Shown here: piece after piece, positions 24,829 through 33,979 of the stretch | How positions within the stretch are numbered: the stretch's first letter is position 1 | Layout: the number at the start of each line of letters is the position of its first letter | DNA from: Prolixibacteraceae bacterium | GTDB taxonomy: Bacteria > Bacteroidota > Bacteroidia > Bacteroidales > Prolixibacteraceae | Reading direction: 5' to 3' | NCBI GenBank assembly: GCA_009773765.1 | Contig: WTWZ01000001.1 | Location: 1-64,000 of the forward strand | Length of the DNA: 64,000 nt | Translations under genes and position numbers: made by a program | The notes under the pieces: generated by a model | What the model was told of the DNA's origin: nothing | Seen by the model: only the letters and a program-made list of their open reading frames with translations | The model's database searches: none

Positions 24829-25590
24829 TTATTCGCTAAACCTGGCAACCAGATATTCCCGGTTCATGCGGGCTATATTCAGAATTGAAATGCTTTTTGG
24901 GCATTCAGCTTCGCAGGCGCCGGTGTTGGTGCATCCTCCAAAGCCAAGTTCATCCATTTTTGCAACCATGTTACGGGCGCGTTTTTTAGCTTCAACCCTG
25001 CCTTGCGGCAGTTTGGCCAAATGCGAAACTTTTGCCGAAACAAACAACATTGCCGACGAGTTTTTACATGCTGCAACACAAGCGCCACAGCCAATACAAG
25101 CTGCCGCATCCATGGATTCCTCAGCATCTTCATAAGCAATTGAAATCGCATTACCGTCAGGCACACCTCCTGTGTTTACCGAAATAAAACCACCTGCCTG
25201 CAGAATTTTTTCAAATGCCGAACGATCGACAATCAAATCTTTAATTACCGGGAAAGCCCTTGCACGCCAAGGTTCAACGGTAATGGTTTCGCCCTCGTTA
25301 AACTTGCGCATGTGCAACTGGCAAGTCGTAACTTCCGTGTCTGGCCCATGCGGACGGCCATTGATAAATAAACTGCAGGTTCCGCAAATCCCTTCGCGAC
25401 AATCGTGATCGAATGCAATCGGATCAACACCTTTTTCAATTAGTTCATTGTTCAGGATATCCATCATTTCGAGGAAAGATGAACCTTGCGAAATATTTTC
25501 GATGGTGTAGGTTTCAAATTTTCCCTTTTCTGAAGCCCTGTTTTGTCTCCAGACTTTTATATTTAGTTTTTTCAGAATCTTATCAGCCAT
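24829..25590 (-). CDS. sdhB: Succinate dehydrogenase/fumarate reductase iron-sulfur subunit
   Basis: 253 residues, complex II electron-transfer subunit on the cytoplasmic face of the inner membrane. The plant-ferredoxin-type 2Fe-2S ligands are in [16 protein letters not shown] and the distal VTTC. The C-terminal ferredoxin module has [13 protein letters not shown] and [15 protein letters not shown] for the 4Fe-4S and 3Fe-4S centres. Last gene of the sdhC-sdhA-sdhB unit. It is separated from sdhA by 457 bases that carry an inserted four-helix-bundle gene. Its last codons and terminator are duplicated at 23383-23478. Confidence 0.95.
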   Translation of the reverse strand: MADKILKKLNIKVWRQNRASEKGKFETYTIENISQGSSFLEMMDILNNELIEKGVDPIAFDHDCREGICGTCSLFINGRPHGPDTEVTTCQLHMRKFNEGETITVEPWRARAFPVIKDLIVDRSAFEKILQAGGFISVNTGGVPDGNAISIAYEDAEESMDAAACIGCGACVAACKNSSAMLFVSAKVSHLAKLPQGRVEAKKRARNMVAKMDELGFGGCTNTGACEAECPKSISILNIARMNREYLVARFSE

Positions 25591-25629
25591 TTTTTTAGAT
25601 TTTAGATATTTAGATATGAGTATTGAGAT

Positions 25630-25992
25630 TTAGCTTTGAGATTTTATAAGTGATTGTTTAAGTCCAAAGATCATTTTTTGGATTTCATTCAATTTAGCAT
25701 CAAAAAACTCAAATTCTTCCTTAGAATAAAAATCCAAATCAAAAGAAAGTATTACCAAAGTTTCCAATTCAAATGCACTTCCATTTGCAATATCCAAAAA
25801 ACGATTTAATTCATTATCGCTATTTCTTCCGCAACCTTCCGCAATATTTGTTGGAATTGACACTGCACTTCTTCTCATTTGAGAAGTAATACCAAAAAGT
25901 TCTTCTTTTGGGAATTTGTGAGTTGACTTATATATTTCTTTTACCAGCTCTCTCCCTTTTTGCCAAACTTTCAATTCTTTAAACTGATGCAT
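25630..25992 (-). CDS. Four-helix-bundle protein (23S rRNA IVS-type family)
   Basis: 120 residues, all helical, with the family's hallmarks: FKELKVWQKGRELVKEIYKS, RRSAVSIPTNIAEGCGR and FLDIANGSAFELET. The family (TIGR02436) was first seen in intervening sequences of 23S rRNA and is scattered between genes in Bacteroidota; its role is unknown. Here it sits inside the sdh operon in the same orientation. Both flanks carry low-complexity repeats (tctaaatatctaaaatct on the sdhB side; tactctgtacttgatactc on the sdhA side), which are typical of its insertions. Confidence 0.87.
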   Translation of the reverse strand: MHQFKELKVWQKGRELVKEIYKSTHKFPKEELFGITSQMRRSAVSIPTNIAEGCGRNSDNELNRFLDIANGSAFELETLVILSFDLDFYSKEEFEFFDAKLNEIQKMIFGLKQSLIKSQS

Positions 25993-26047
25993 CTTTTTAA
26001 ACTTATAATTTTTTTTCTTTTACGCAATACTCTGTACTTGATACTCA

Positions 26048-27988
26048 CTACTTGTAGCTCCTTTGCGAAAGTTTGATATTTTCAAATTTCAATTCCTCTT
26101 TATGCAGCACCGGCTCTTTGTTCTCTCCTTTGTACTCCCAGCATGAAACATAAGTAAAAAGTTCGTCGTTACGTTTTGCTTCGCCCTCCTCGGTAGCCGA
26201 TTCTTCGCGGAAATGTCCGCCGCACGATTCGTTTCTGTCCAGTGCATCGCGCGCCATCAATTCTCCAATATCGAAGAAATCGGCAACACGTCCTGCTTTT
26301 TCCAGTTCGGGATTCAGGTTATTCATTTCACCAGTAACTTTCACATTTTTCCAGAAATCTTCACGTATTTCCTGAATCAGTTTAATTGCCTTTTTCAATC
26401 CTTCGGCATCGCGGCTCATTCCCACATAATCCCACATAACCTGTCCCAGTTTTTTGTAAAAATAATCAACCGGTTTTGAACCCTTAATATTGAAAAGTTT
26501 TTCAATTCTTTCTGTTACTGCTTTTTCAGCTTCTTCAAACTCAGGCGCATTAACGTTTGTTTTTGGCACCATAATTTCATCAGCCAGATAATCGCCAATG
26601 GTATATGGAAGGATGAAATACCCGTCGGCCAAACCCTGCATCAAGGCTGAAGCGCCAAGCCGGTTTGCCCCGTGGTCGGAGAAATTTGATTCGCCGATTG
26701 AATACAATCCGTGGATTGTGGTCATCAGGTTATAATCAACCCAGGTTCCGCCCATTGCATAATGAATGGCCGGATAAATCATCATCGGTTCTTTATACGG
26801 ATCGACATCGGTAATTTTTTCATACATCTGAAACAGGTTTCCGTAGCGGGCTTCAATTACTTTTTTACCAAGTCGGTCAATTGAATATTTAAAATCAAGG
26901 AAAACAGCCTTGCCTTCGCCATTTACGCCAAAACCTGCATCGCATCGCTCTTTTGCCGCCCGCGAAGCAATATCTCTCGGAACCAGGTTCCCGTAAGATG
27001 GATATCTTCTTTCGAGATAAAAGTCGCGGTCTTCATCCTTTATATCGTTGGGGCCAATTTCGCCTTTTTGCAATTTTACAGCGTCTTCTTTTTTCTTCGG
27101 GACCCAAACGCGGCCATCGTTTCTCAGTGATTCGGACATCAATGTAAGTTTCGATTGCTGGTCTCCATGCACCGGGATGCAAGTAGGGTGGATTTGTACA
27201 AAACAGGGATTAGCCATAAACGCGCCTTTTTTGTAACACTGCCATGCTGCCGATCCGTTACTCCCCATTGCCATTGTTGAAAGGAAGAACACATTTCCAT
27301 AGCCGCCGGTAGCAACAACAACGGCGTGTGCCCCAAAACGTTTAATTTTCCCGGTAACCAAATCGCGGGCTATAATTCCGCGGGCTTTGCCATTAATTAC
27401 CACTACATCAAGCATTTCATGGCGGCTGTACATTTCAACATTTCCCATCGAAATCTGTCGGTTTAATGCCTGGTAAGCGCCAATCAGCAATTGCTGCCCG
27501 GTTTGTCCGCGGGCATAAAAAGTACGGCTAACCAATACGCCTCCAAACGAACGGTTCGAAAGCAAACCACCATATTCACGGCCAAAAGGCACACCCTGTG
27601 CCACGCACTGGTCAATAATATTTGGCGATACTTCGGCCAAACGATAAACATTGGCTTCGCGCGAACGGTAATCGCCACCTTTTATCGTATCGTAAAACAA
27701 CCTGTAAACCGAGTCGTTATCGTTTTGATAGTTTTTTGCAGCGTTTATTCCGCCCTGTGCGGCAATGGAATGTGCGCGGCGCGGACTGTCCTGATAACAA
27801 AATGCCTTAACATTGTAGCCCAGTTCGGCCAGTGAGGCAGCAGCCGAAGCCCCACCTAATCCGGTCCCTACCACAATAATTTCGAGTTTTCGTTTGTTGG
27901 CCGGACTTACAACTTTAATGGCGCCTTTGTGATTGCCCCATTTCTCGGCCAATGGGCCTTCCGGTATTTTTGAATTTAATATACTCAT
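26048..27988 (-). CDS. sdhA: Succinate dehydrogenase/fumarate reductase flavoprotein subunit
   Basis: 646-residue catalytic subunit of complex II. FAD-binding [18 protein letters not shown] at the N-terminus; [15 protein letters not shown] contains the flavin-linked His segment; the active-site region [20 protein letters not shown] and catalytic Arg ([11 protein letters not shown]) are present. The ATG at 27988 is preferred over a TTG two codons earlier. Follows sdhC by 21 bases. The three-subunit layout with one large membrane anchor is that of the Bacteroidota/Wolinella-type quinone-linked fumarate reductase/succinate dehydrogenase. Confidence 0.95.
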   Translation of the reverse strand: MSILNSKIPEGPLAEKWGNHKGAIKVVSPANKRKLEIIVVGTGLGGASAAASLAELGYNVKAFCYQDSPRRAHSIAAQGGINAAKNYQNDNDSVYRLFYDTIKGGDYRSREANVYRLAEVSPNIIDQCVAQGVPFGREYGGLLSNRSFGGVLVSRTFYARGQTGQQLLIGAYQALNRQISMGNVEMYSRHEMLDVVVINGKARGIIARDLVTGKIKRFGAHAVVVATGGYGNVFFLSTMAMGSNGSAAWQCYKKGAFMANPCFVQIHPTCIPVHGDQQSKLTLMSESLRNDGRVWVPKKKEDAVKLQKGEIGPNDIKDEDRDFYLERRYPSYGNLVPRDIASRAAKERCDAGFGVNGEGKAVFLDFKYSIDRLGKKVIEARYGNLFQMYEKITDVDPYKEPMMIYPAIHYAMGGTWVDYNLMTTIHGLYSIGESNFSDHGANRLGASALMQGLADGYFILPYTIGDYLADEIMVPKTNVNAPEFEEAEKAVTERIEKLFNIKGSKPVDYFYKKLGQVMWDYVGMSRDAEGLKKAIKLIQEIREDFWKNVKVTGEMNNLNPELEKAGRVADFFDIGELMARDALDRNESCGGHFREESATEEGEAKRNDELFTYVSCWEYKGENKEPVLHKEELKFENIKLSQRSYK

Positions 27989-28009
27989 AACCAATTCCTT
28001 TTTTAATTT

Positions 28010-28690
28010 TTAAAACTTAATGAGGAAATAAAGCGGAATTACGGTAAAGCCCACTGAAATAATCACTGCATAAACAGTTGAAAGAAATTGTAACCGCTTT
28101 AACCAGTTTTTGTTGCTCAGCCCCAGGGTTTGAAATGCCGACCAAAACCCGTGCGACAGGTGAAAACCAAGTAAAATTCCGCCAATAATATAGAAAATAC
28201 AATAAAGTAAACTTCCTTTAAATAAATCTGATACCAGGGTGTAGGCATCCTCCATTTCAACCCCGCCAATATTTACTGTACCCATTGTATGTGGATTGAA
28301 CCTCATAACCCAAAAAAAGTTGATGATATGGATGATTAAAAAAACCAGGACCAATGAACCCAAAACCAGCATGTTTCGCGAAGCCCATGAACTTGAACCG
28401 GCAGGTTTCCGTTGGTTGAATTTAACTGGCCGTGCACTCCAGTTTTGATATTCCAGAAAAAATGACCAGATGATGTGAATCATGAAACCCAGCCCTAACA
28501 ACGGTTCCATAATTTTAACCAACGGATTGGTAGCCATAAAATGTGCCCCATTGTTAAACAGTTCACCGCTGTCGTCGAATATTAACAGCAAGTTAACCAA
28601 AAGATGTACGGCAATAAACATTACCAAAAACAGCCCTGTGATACTCATCAGGAATTTTCGCCCTATTGATGATGTTAAGAAATTACTCAT
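28010..28690 (-). CDS. sdhC: Succinate dehydrogenase/fumarate reductase cytochrome b subunit
   Basis: 226 residues, five predicted membrane helices, with His residues on helices for two b-type haems (FIAVHLLVNLLL; FMIHIIWSFF; FLIIHIINFFW; GFHLSHGFWSAF). Single-anchor dihaem type (TIGR02046). The ATG at 28690 gives MSNFLTSSIGRK; an upstream in-frame extension is not family-like. First gene of the operon, with a TACTTTTG -7 box 42 bases upstream. Confidence 0.92.
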   Translation of the reverse strand: MSNFLTSSIGRKFLMSITGLFLVMFIAVHLLVNLLLIFDDSGELFNNGAHFMATNPLVKIMEPLLGLGFMIHIIWSFFLEYQNWSARPVKFNQRKPAGSSSWASRNMLVLGSLVLVFLIIHIINFFWVMRFNPHTMGTVNIGGVEMEDAYTLVSDLFKGSLLYCIFYIIGGILLGFHLSHGFWSAFQTLGLSNKNWLKRLQFLSTVYAVIISVGFTVIPLYFLIKF

Positions 28691-28731
28691 AGAAATTCTG
28701 TTTATTTGTTTTGATTCGAAATTTAATGCTA

Positions 28732-28739
28732 CAAAAGTA
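28732..28739 (-). promoter_or_regulatory. -7 element TACTTTTG upstream of sdhC
   Basis: Exact TAnnTTTG match on the minus strand, 42 bases before the sdhC ATG; no TTG at the usual -33 spacing. Confidence 0.45.
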
Positions 28740-28826
28740 GATGAACAGCAGAATATTCCCATCTGCCAGGCGCCGAAATTAGCTAATTTAAATTCGTTCT
28801 AATAAATTATTCCTTCAATTTTAACA

Positions 28827-29726
28827 TTAAGCCAACTTCTTGAAAGCCATATTCCACTCCCTTAAAGTAAACTTGTCGCTAATGGCAACCAGTTCCGTAG
28901 GATGAAAATGATTTTCAATCTCAATAATATCAATTGTGGTTAAAGTGCATTGAACTGCAGCGGTTTTTCCCTCCTTCAGGTTCACAAAACCTTTTATCCG
29001 GTAAGCCTTTGGTGCCCATTCATTTAAAAACAGTTCCAAAGAAATCCGGGTCATTTTACGCCCGCTTTTTATTACCATCGAATTCACATCGGGCCGCGGC
29101 AGGGCTTTCAGTTCGCCAAAATAGAATTTGCTGACGGCAGAATTGCCCAATTCAAAATCTATATCGCAAAAAGTAGTTTCCATGGTTTCGGCAAACGGAT
29201 TTGTTTTTTTTATTTCAGCCCGAATAGCCTCAGTTCCGGTTTCAATTAAATCGGTTTTATTAATCACCACCAAATCGGCCATCCGGAGCTGGTGAAAAAC
29301 ACGCTGCTTCATTAATCCCACTTTTGCAAAGTTTTGTGCATCAACAATACACCAGTTCGATGCCAGGTAAATCTTTTCGGCCAGCGAACCGGCTGAAATC
29401 ACTTCTGCAATTGATGTTGTATCAGCAAGGCCCGAGGCTTCTATAATTAAAATTTCGGGTTTAGATTCATCAATAAATTTTTCGAGCGCGCGTATAAAAT
29501 CGCCAAGTAAACAAACACAAAACGCTGAGCCATTACTGATTTCGAGCAGTTTAAAATCTTTGTCAGATTTTTTCAATTCTGCGCCATCGATATTTGAAGA
29601 TGCAAATTCGTTTTGAACAATTCCAATTTTAATTTCTGAAGAATACTTATCAATAATTCGTTTCAGAAAAGTGGTTTTGCCGCTTCCCAGAAAACCGGAG
29701 ATGATATGGAATGGTATTTTTCGCAT
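28827..29726 (-). CDS. CobW/COG0523 family GTPase, variant metal motif
   Basis: 299 residues. GTPase motifs: P-loop GFLGSGKTT (11-19), EASGLADT, and NKTD. A CobW C-terminal domain follows. COG0523 proteins deliver metals (Zn, Co, Ni) to client enzymes and normally carry C-x-C-C after switch I; here the matching stretch is NGSAFCVCLLGDF, with Cys70 and Cys72 but Leu73 in place of the third Cys. It could still bind metal through two Cys. No His-rich tail. Isolated gene on the same strand as sdhCAB; no metal-uptake gene or Zur site next to it. Confidence 0.83.
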   Translation of the reverse strand: MRKIPFHIISGFLGSGKTTFLKRIIDKYSSEIKIGIVQNEFASSNIDGAELKKSDKDFKLLEISNGSAFCVCLLGDFIRALEKFIDESKPEILIIEASGLADTTSIAEVISAGSLAEKIYLASNWCIVDAQNFAKVGLMKQRVFHQLRMADLVVINKTDLIETGTEAIRAEIKKTNPFAETMETTFCDIDFELGNSAVSKFYFGELKALPRPDVNSMVIKSGRKMTRISLELFLNEWAPKAYRIKGFVNLKEGKTAAVQCTLTTIDIIEIENHFHPTELVAISDKFTLREWNMAFKKLA

Positions 29727-30107
29727 TACAGAATGCCCTATTTCACACTAAATTTTTTAACCGTTCTTTTCGGGTATAAAAATAAATTATTTTCCCTTAC
29801 TGATTCAAAAATATACCGCGGCATTTAAATACATTCAGGCCTTAAGCACCGGGCGGTACAATCGCATTTTTTGAACACAGTTTTGCAAGTCCGTTCCTAA
29901 ATTTCTGATGGTACTGTAATCCAGGTAGTTTAATTGAGCCGAAAACCGGTCGGCCAAAAGAAACCCAAACCGGTGTTCTGTGGACAATTCCTTTCAATGC
30001 CATAAATTCTTCACTTTCATGTATGAATGTTACATGGTTAATATCAAACATAGAAAGAAATGATTTTCACATAGAGTGGAATTATCCAATTAAACCAACC
30101 ATAAAAT
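29727..30107. other. Gene-poor stretch with one doubtful short frame
   Basis: Between the CobW and Nudix genes the only open frame is minus-strand 29842-30051 (69 codons, MFDINHVTFIHESEEFMALK...). It has no recognisable motif, signal or membrane helix. It could be a small protein or a decayed gene. No strong hairpin or promoter pair is visible. Confidence 0.3.
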
Positions 30108-30716
30108 TTATCTCACAAGGATATCTTTCAACTCAGACAAAATCATGGCGGTCGCCCCCCAGATAATTTCATCTTCAAACCTGAAACACGGTACTTTTAA
30201 CGTGCCGGTTAAAGTTTCCAGTTCAACTTCTTCAAAAGAGTTTGTTGTCAGTTTCAATGGAAACGAAATCGTTTTTTCCACCTCGTTTTCATTAATTACA
30301 AATTCAGGTTTTTTATCGAGCCAGCCAACAAACGGATGAATCTGAAACCGGCTTACCTGTACATAAATTTCAGAAAGCGAACCGAGAATTACAATCTGGT
30401 CGCTTGTAATCCCAATCTCTTCCCAGGTTTCGCGCAATGCGGTTTCAAGCGCGGTTTCACCCTTTTCAATTCTTCCTCCCGGCAGTGCAATTTGCCCGGC
30501 ATGATGTTTCATGCGCGCAGGCCGCTTAATTAAACAGGCATTAAGTTCATTGTTTTCAATAAAAAGCAGGAGCAAAACACTGCTGTGTTTTATTCGCGAA
30601 AGCTCATCAGGTTGAGCTGAAAGCTCCCGGTTTGGCGGTAGCATTTTCCGGTGCGAAATCTGTCCAGGTAAAGTCTGCGACAATGCTTTTTTAATATTTC
30701 CGACATCAATTAACAT
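30108..30716 (-). CDS. Nudix hydrolase, probable CoA pyrophosphatase
   Basis: 202 residues. The Nudix box is complete: GGRIEKGETALETALRETWE followed by EIGI, fitting G-x5-E-x7-R-E-x2-E-E-x-G. The preceding LIKRPARMKHHAGQIALPGG matches the NuCoA extension (LLTxRxx..HxGQxxFPGG type) that marks CoA diphosphatases (NudL/YeaB). It would cleave CoA to 3',5'-ADP and phosphopantetheine. Downstream of the FtsX/UPF0104 gene pair on the same strand. Confidence 0.85.
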   Translation of the reverse strand: MLIDVGNIKKALSQTLPGQISHRKMLPPNRELSAQPDELSRIKHSSVLLLLFIENNELNACLIKRPARMKHHAGQIALPGGRIEKGETALETALRETWEEIGITSDQIVILGSLSEIYVQVSRFQIHPFVGWLDKKPEFVINENEVEKTISFPLKLTTNSFEEVELETLTGTLKVPCFRFEDEIIWGATAMILSELKDILVR

Positions 30717-30767
30717 GAAATAAAATTAAAACATGAAAAATGATAAACAGACAGTTTTTCTTTTAGT

Positions 30768-32021
30768 TTAGTCAAAACGGATAGATTTATCAGGCGAAAT
30801 CTTACTAACGAGATAGCTTGGAATTACAAGCATTAGCGTTGTAACCAGCAAACAACCCATGTTAAGCAGCAGAATATGCGTAATATTGAAGTTTACAGGG
30901 ACAACATCGACATAATAAGTTGCCGGATTTAGTTTGATTATATGAAATGTTTTTTGAATCAGAATTATCGAAATTCCAATTACATTTCCCCACAACATGC
31001 CCCGGCTGGTAAGAAAAACCGAGAGGTAAAGAAATACTCTTCTGATGCTCCGGTTGGGGCTGCCCAATGATTTTAAAACGCCAATCATGGTGCTTCGTTC
31101 CAATATCAGGACCAGTAACGCCGAAATCATATTAAATCCGGCAACCATTACCATCAGAAAAAGAATTACCCAAACATTCATGTCGAGAATTGATAACCAG
31201 TCGAATATTTGCGGATATTGCCTTGTTATGCTTTCGGTGCGGAGAATTGCACTGTTCTCATTGCTGTAATTAATCACAAGGTTTCTCACATCGCGCTCGA
31301 TCAAGTCAATTTTACTGAAATCGGAAACGAGAATTTCAAAGCCGCTTATTTCATCGGGCTGCCAGTCGTTTAACCGTTGTATCTGTTTTATATCGCCTAT
31401 AATAAAAAGGTTGTCGAATTCTTCGAGACTTGTGCTGTAAATTCCGCTCACTTTAAGCTGAAGCATCCGGGGCGTGACTTCGTTTTCGTTTATAAAATAT
31501 AGTACGGCCGATTCGCCGGTCCTTAATTTTAATAACCGCGAAATATTATCCGACAGTAAAATTTCGTTTACCCGGTTGGTATCGTTCAATTTTGGAATCA
31601 CGCCGTCAATAAGGTTTTTTTCAAAAAACGACCAGTCGTAACCGGGCCCAACTCCCTTCAGCACAATTCCCTGGATTGATTCATCGGTTTTTATCATTCC
31701 TGGTTTTGTGGCAAAAACCTGAACCAATTCCACACCGTTAATATTTTTAAGTTCACAGGCAAAAGGCTGGTTTTTTGAGATTGGTGGATTTTCATAGGAG
31801 TTTCTCGATTCGAAATTGATTATTTGTATGTGCGAACCAAACCCGATTACTTTATTTCTGATTTCGGTTTTGAACCCGGTAATTACAGCTACCGAAACAA
31901 TCATTACCGCCAGGCCAAGCGCAATTCCGAAAAGTGCTATCCGGATAATTTTTTTCGATAAAAACTGCTGGTTCGATTTATCAAAAAATAACCTTTTCGA
32001 AATAAAAAGCTCAGTATTCAT
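30768..32021 (-). CDS. FtsX/LolE-type ABC transporter permease
   Basis: 417 residues with one N-terminal and three C-terminal membrane helices around a large extracytoplasmic domain, the LolC/LolE/FtsX arrangement. The opening FISKRLFFDKSNQQFLSKKI and the VAGFNMISALLVLILERS segment are LolE-like. Such permeases extract lipoproteins or drive mechanotransmission but need an ABC ATPase; none is encoded in the neighbourhood. Start overlaps the end of the upstream UPF0104 gene by 4 bases. Confidence 0.83.
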   Translation of the reverse strand: MNTELFISKRLFFDKSNQQFLSKKIIRIALFGIALGLAVMIVSVAVITGFKTEIRNKVIGFGSHIQIINFESRNSYENPPISKNQPFACELKNINGVELVQVFATKPGMIKTDESIQGIVLKGVGPGYDWSFFEKNLIDGVIPKLNDTNRVNEILLSDNISRLLKLRTGESAVLYFINENEVTPRMLQLKVSGIYSTSLEEFDNLFIIGDIKQIQRLNDWQPDEISGFEILVSDFSKIDLIERDVRNLVINYSNENSAILRTESITRQYPQIFDWLSILDMNVWVILFLMVMVAGFNMISALLVLILERSTMIGVLKSLGSPNRSIRRVFLYLSVFLTSRGMLWGNVIGISIILIQKTFHIIKLNPATYYVDVVPVNFNITHILLLNMGCLLVTTLMLVIPSYLVSKISPDKSIRFD

Positions 32022-33019
32022 TTTGTTTCAGCAACATCGTTCCTTCGGTTCATAAATGGCAATATCAGCATCGAAATCAATCCAATTGCTATAATCATTA
32101 CTGTCATCGAAGTGTGTGCCACAAAAGCAAAAATCACCCCGTTTTCGTATGCCACACCATATAATCTTAACCCTTCAATGGCCATAAAGTGCCATGCCCC
32201 GATTCCTCCCTGCACGGGGGCAGCCATCCCGAAACTTGCAAATACAAATGTGGTTAACCCTGCAAACGGGTTTAACCCGCTTGTAAATTCGAAGGCGAAA
32301 AATATGGCGTAAAGCATCAGGTAATAACAAAACCAGATAAAAACCGAATGAAACCAAAACCAGCTTTTTTGTTTTATCGAACGGATTGAAATAAACCCTA
32401 CTTTAAAATTATGCAGTATCACACCTATTTTTTTGAACATAGTTGATTGCTTAAAGGTATTTCGGAACATAAAAACCAGAATTGCCAAAACAACAACTGC
32501 AACAATAAGGTAAGGCGACGCAAAAACGCTTGTGAGTTTTTCCTTGATTTCGGGGTTGCGCTGCAGGAAACTGAGCATTTGCCCAAACTGCGAAAATATA
32601 ACAAGGAGCAACAGCAACAATAACGAAATTACATCAATCAGACGCTCGGCAATAACAGTCCCAAACAATTTTGTAAACGAAATTTTTTCGTACCTCGCAA
32701 GCACACCGCACCTCGAAATTTCACCCATACGCGGAAATGCAATGTTCATAAGGTAACCAATCATTACCGCCATAAAAGTATTGCCGAACCGGGGTTTATG
32801 CCCTATTGGCTCAATCATTAAACCCCAGCGCAAAGTCCGGCTGATGTGGCTGATTAACCCGATAAAAAGTGAAACAACAATCCAAAAATAGTTAACTTCA
32901 TTTTTCAGTACCGATTTAATCCGTGCAATATCCTGATCTTTATAAATAAGCCAGAAAATAAATATCCCCAGGGCAAAGAATATCAGAAATTTTAAAATTT
33001 TAACGACAGTTTTTTTCAA
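32018..33019 (-). CDS. LPG-synthase-type (UPF0104) integral membrane protein
   Basis: 333 residues with seven or eight predicted helices. The pattern SHISRTLRWGLMIEPIGHKP, then IGYLMNIAFPRMGEISRCGV, and the later GGIGAWHFMAIEGLRLYG is typical of the flippase domain of lysylphosphatidylglycerol synthases (PF03706) without the synthase part. Likely handles a lipid or lipid-linked substrate. The frame is limited upstream by a stop; the likely start is TTG at 33019. Translationally coupled (ATGA) to the FtsX/LolE-type permease. Confidence 0.83.
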   Translation of the reverse strand: MKKTVVKILKFLIFFALGIFIFWLIYKDQDIARIKSVLKNEVNYFWIVVSLFIGLISHISRTLRWGLMIEPIGHKPRFGNTFMAVMIGYLMNIAFPRMGEISRCGVLARYEKISFTKLFGTVIAERLIDVISLLLLLLLVIFSQFGQMLSFLQRNPEIKEKLTSVFASPYLIVAVVVLAILVFMFRNTFKQSTMFKKIGVILHNFKVGFISIRSIKQKSWFWFHSVFIWFCYYLMLYAIFFAFEFTSGLNPFAGLTTFVFASFGMAAPVQGGIGAWHFMAIEGLRLYGVAYENGVIFAFVAHTSMTVMIIAIGLISMLILPFMNRRNDVAETK

Positions 33020-33206
33020 GCGGCATCAATTTTAATGCTGTATTTTATGAACTTCAATTACATATCTTTAAATTATTACTACTTTCGGGACACGAAATTA
33101 AAAGTTGTTTTCAGCAGTTTTACAGCGGTCAAAAGTATAAATTTGTTTTGTTAATTTTATCAAAAAGCAACTTAGTAATCAAGAGAAATGGACGAGGCGG
33201 AGAGTA

Positions 33207-33971
33207 ATGAGTTTTGTAAAACCAAAAAAAAATCTTGGTCAGCATTTTTTAACCGATCAGAATATTGCCCGGAAAATTGTTGACAGCCTGGGGCCTGGTG
33301 TTCCCGATGTTTTGGAAATTGGCCCCGGAATGGGCATGCTTACACAATATTTGCTTAATCGCCCGGATATCAATCTTTCTGTTGTTGAAATCGACAACGA
33401 AGCGGTAGCCTGCCTTCATCAAAATTTTCCTCAGTTAAAACAGGTTTGGCCTGAAGATTTTTTGAAATCAGATATTGCTGAAAAATTCGAAGGTAATTTC
33501 AGGATCATCGGCAATTTTCCGTACAATATTTCTTCTCAGATATTCTTTAAGGTTTTGTCCCTTCGAAACCGGATTCCTGAAGTTGTGGGAATGGTTCAGA
33601 AAGAAGTTGCCGAACGGATTGCCTCGAAACATGGAAATAAAACCTATGGAATATTAAGTGTTATACTTCAGGCTTTTTACGAAATTGAATATCTATTTAC
33701 CGTTCCGGGGCATGTTTTTTTGCCGCCCCCAAAAGTGAAATCGGCTGTTATCAGGTTAAAACGAAACAACACAAGCAGGTTGCCCTGTAACGAAATTTTA
33801 TTTGTTGGAGTGGTAAAAGCCGCCTTTAATCACCGACGGAAAATGCTCCGGAATTCTCTAAAGGAAATTTGCGAAAATGTACCTGAAAAATATGCTGATA
33901 AACGTCCCGAACAACTTTCGGTTAGCGATTTTATTGATTTAACAGCTTCAGTCGAAAACCTCAAAAAATAA
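33207..33971 (+). CDS. rsmA: 16S rRNA dimethyladenosine transferase KsgA/RsmA
   Basis: 254 residues. Methylates the two adjacent adenines of the 3' terminal helix of 16S rRNA. KKNLGQHFLTDQNIARKIV is the family start; SAM site EIGPGMGMLT; catalytic motif NFPYNIS (variant of NLPYN). C-terminal helical domain complete (AAFNHRRKMLRNSLKE). Followed 8 bases later by mgtE, a common arrangement in this phylum. Confidence 0.95.
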   Translation: MSFVKPKKNLGQHFLTDQNIARKIVDSLGPGVPDVLEIGPGMGMLTQYLLNRPDINLSVVEIDNEAVACLHQNFPQLKQVWPEDFLKSDIAEKFEGNFRIIGNFPYNISSQIFFKVLSLRNRIPEVVGMVQKEVAERIASKHGNKTYGILSVILQAFYEIEYLFTVPGHVFLPPPKVKSAVIRLKRNNTSRLPCNEILFVGVVKAAFNHRRKMLRNSLKEICENVPEKYADKRPEQLSVSDFIDLTASVENLKK

Positions 33972-33979
33972 ATGAAATT

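Noticed and set aside
29842-30051. Minus-strand 69-codon frame as a confident gene
   Set aside because: No motif, no signal and no convincing start context; left as a possibility only.
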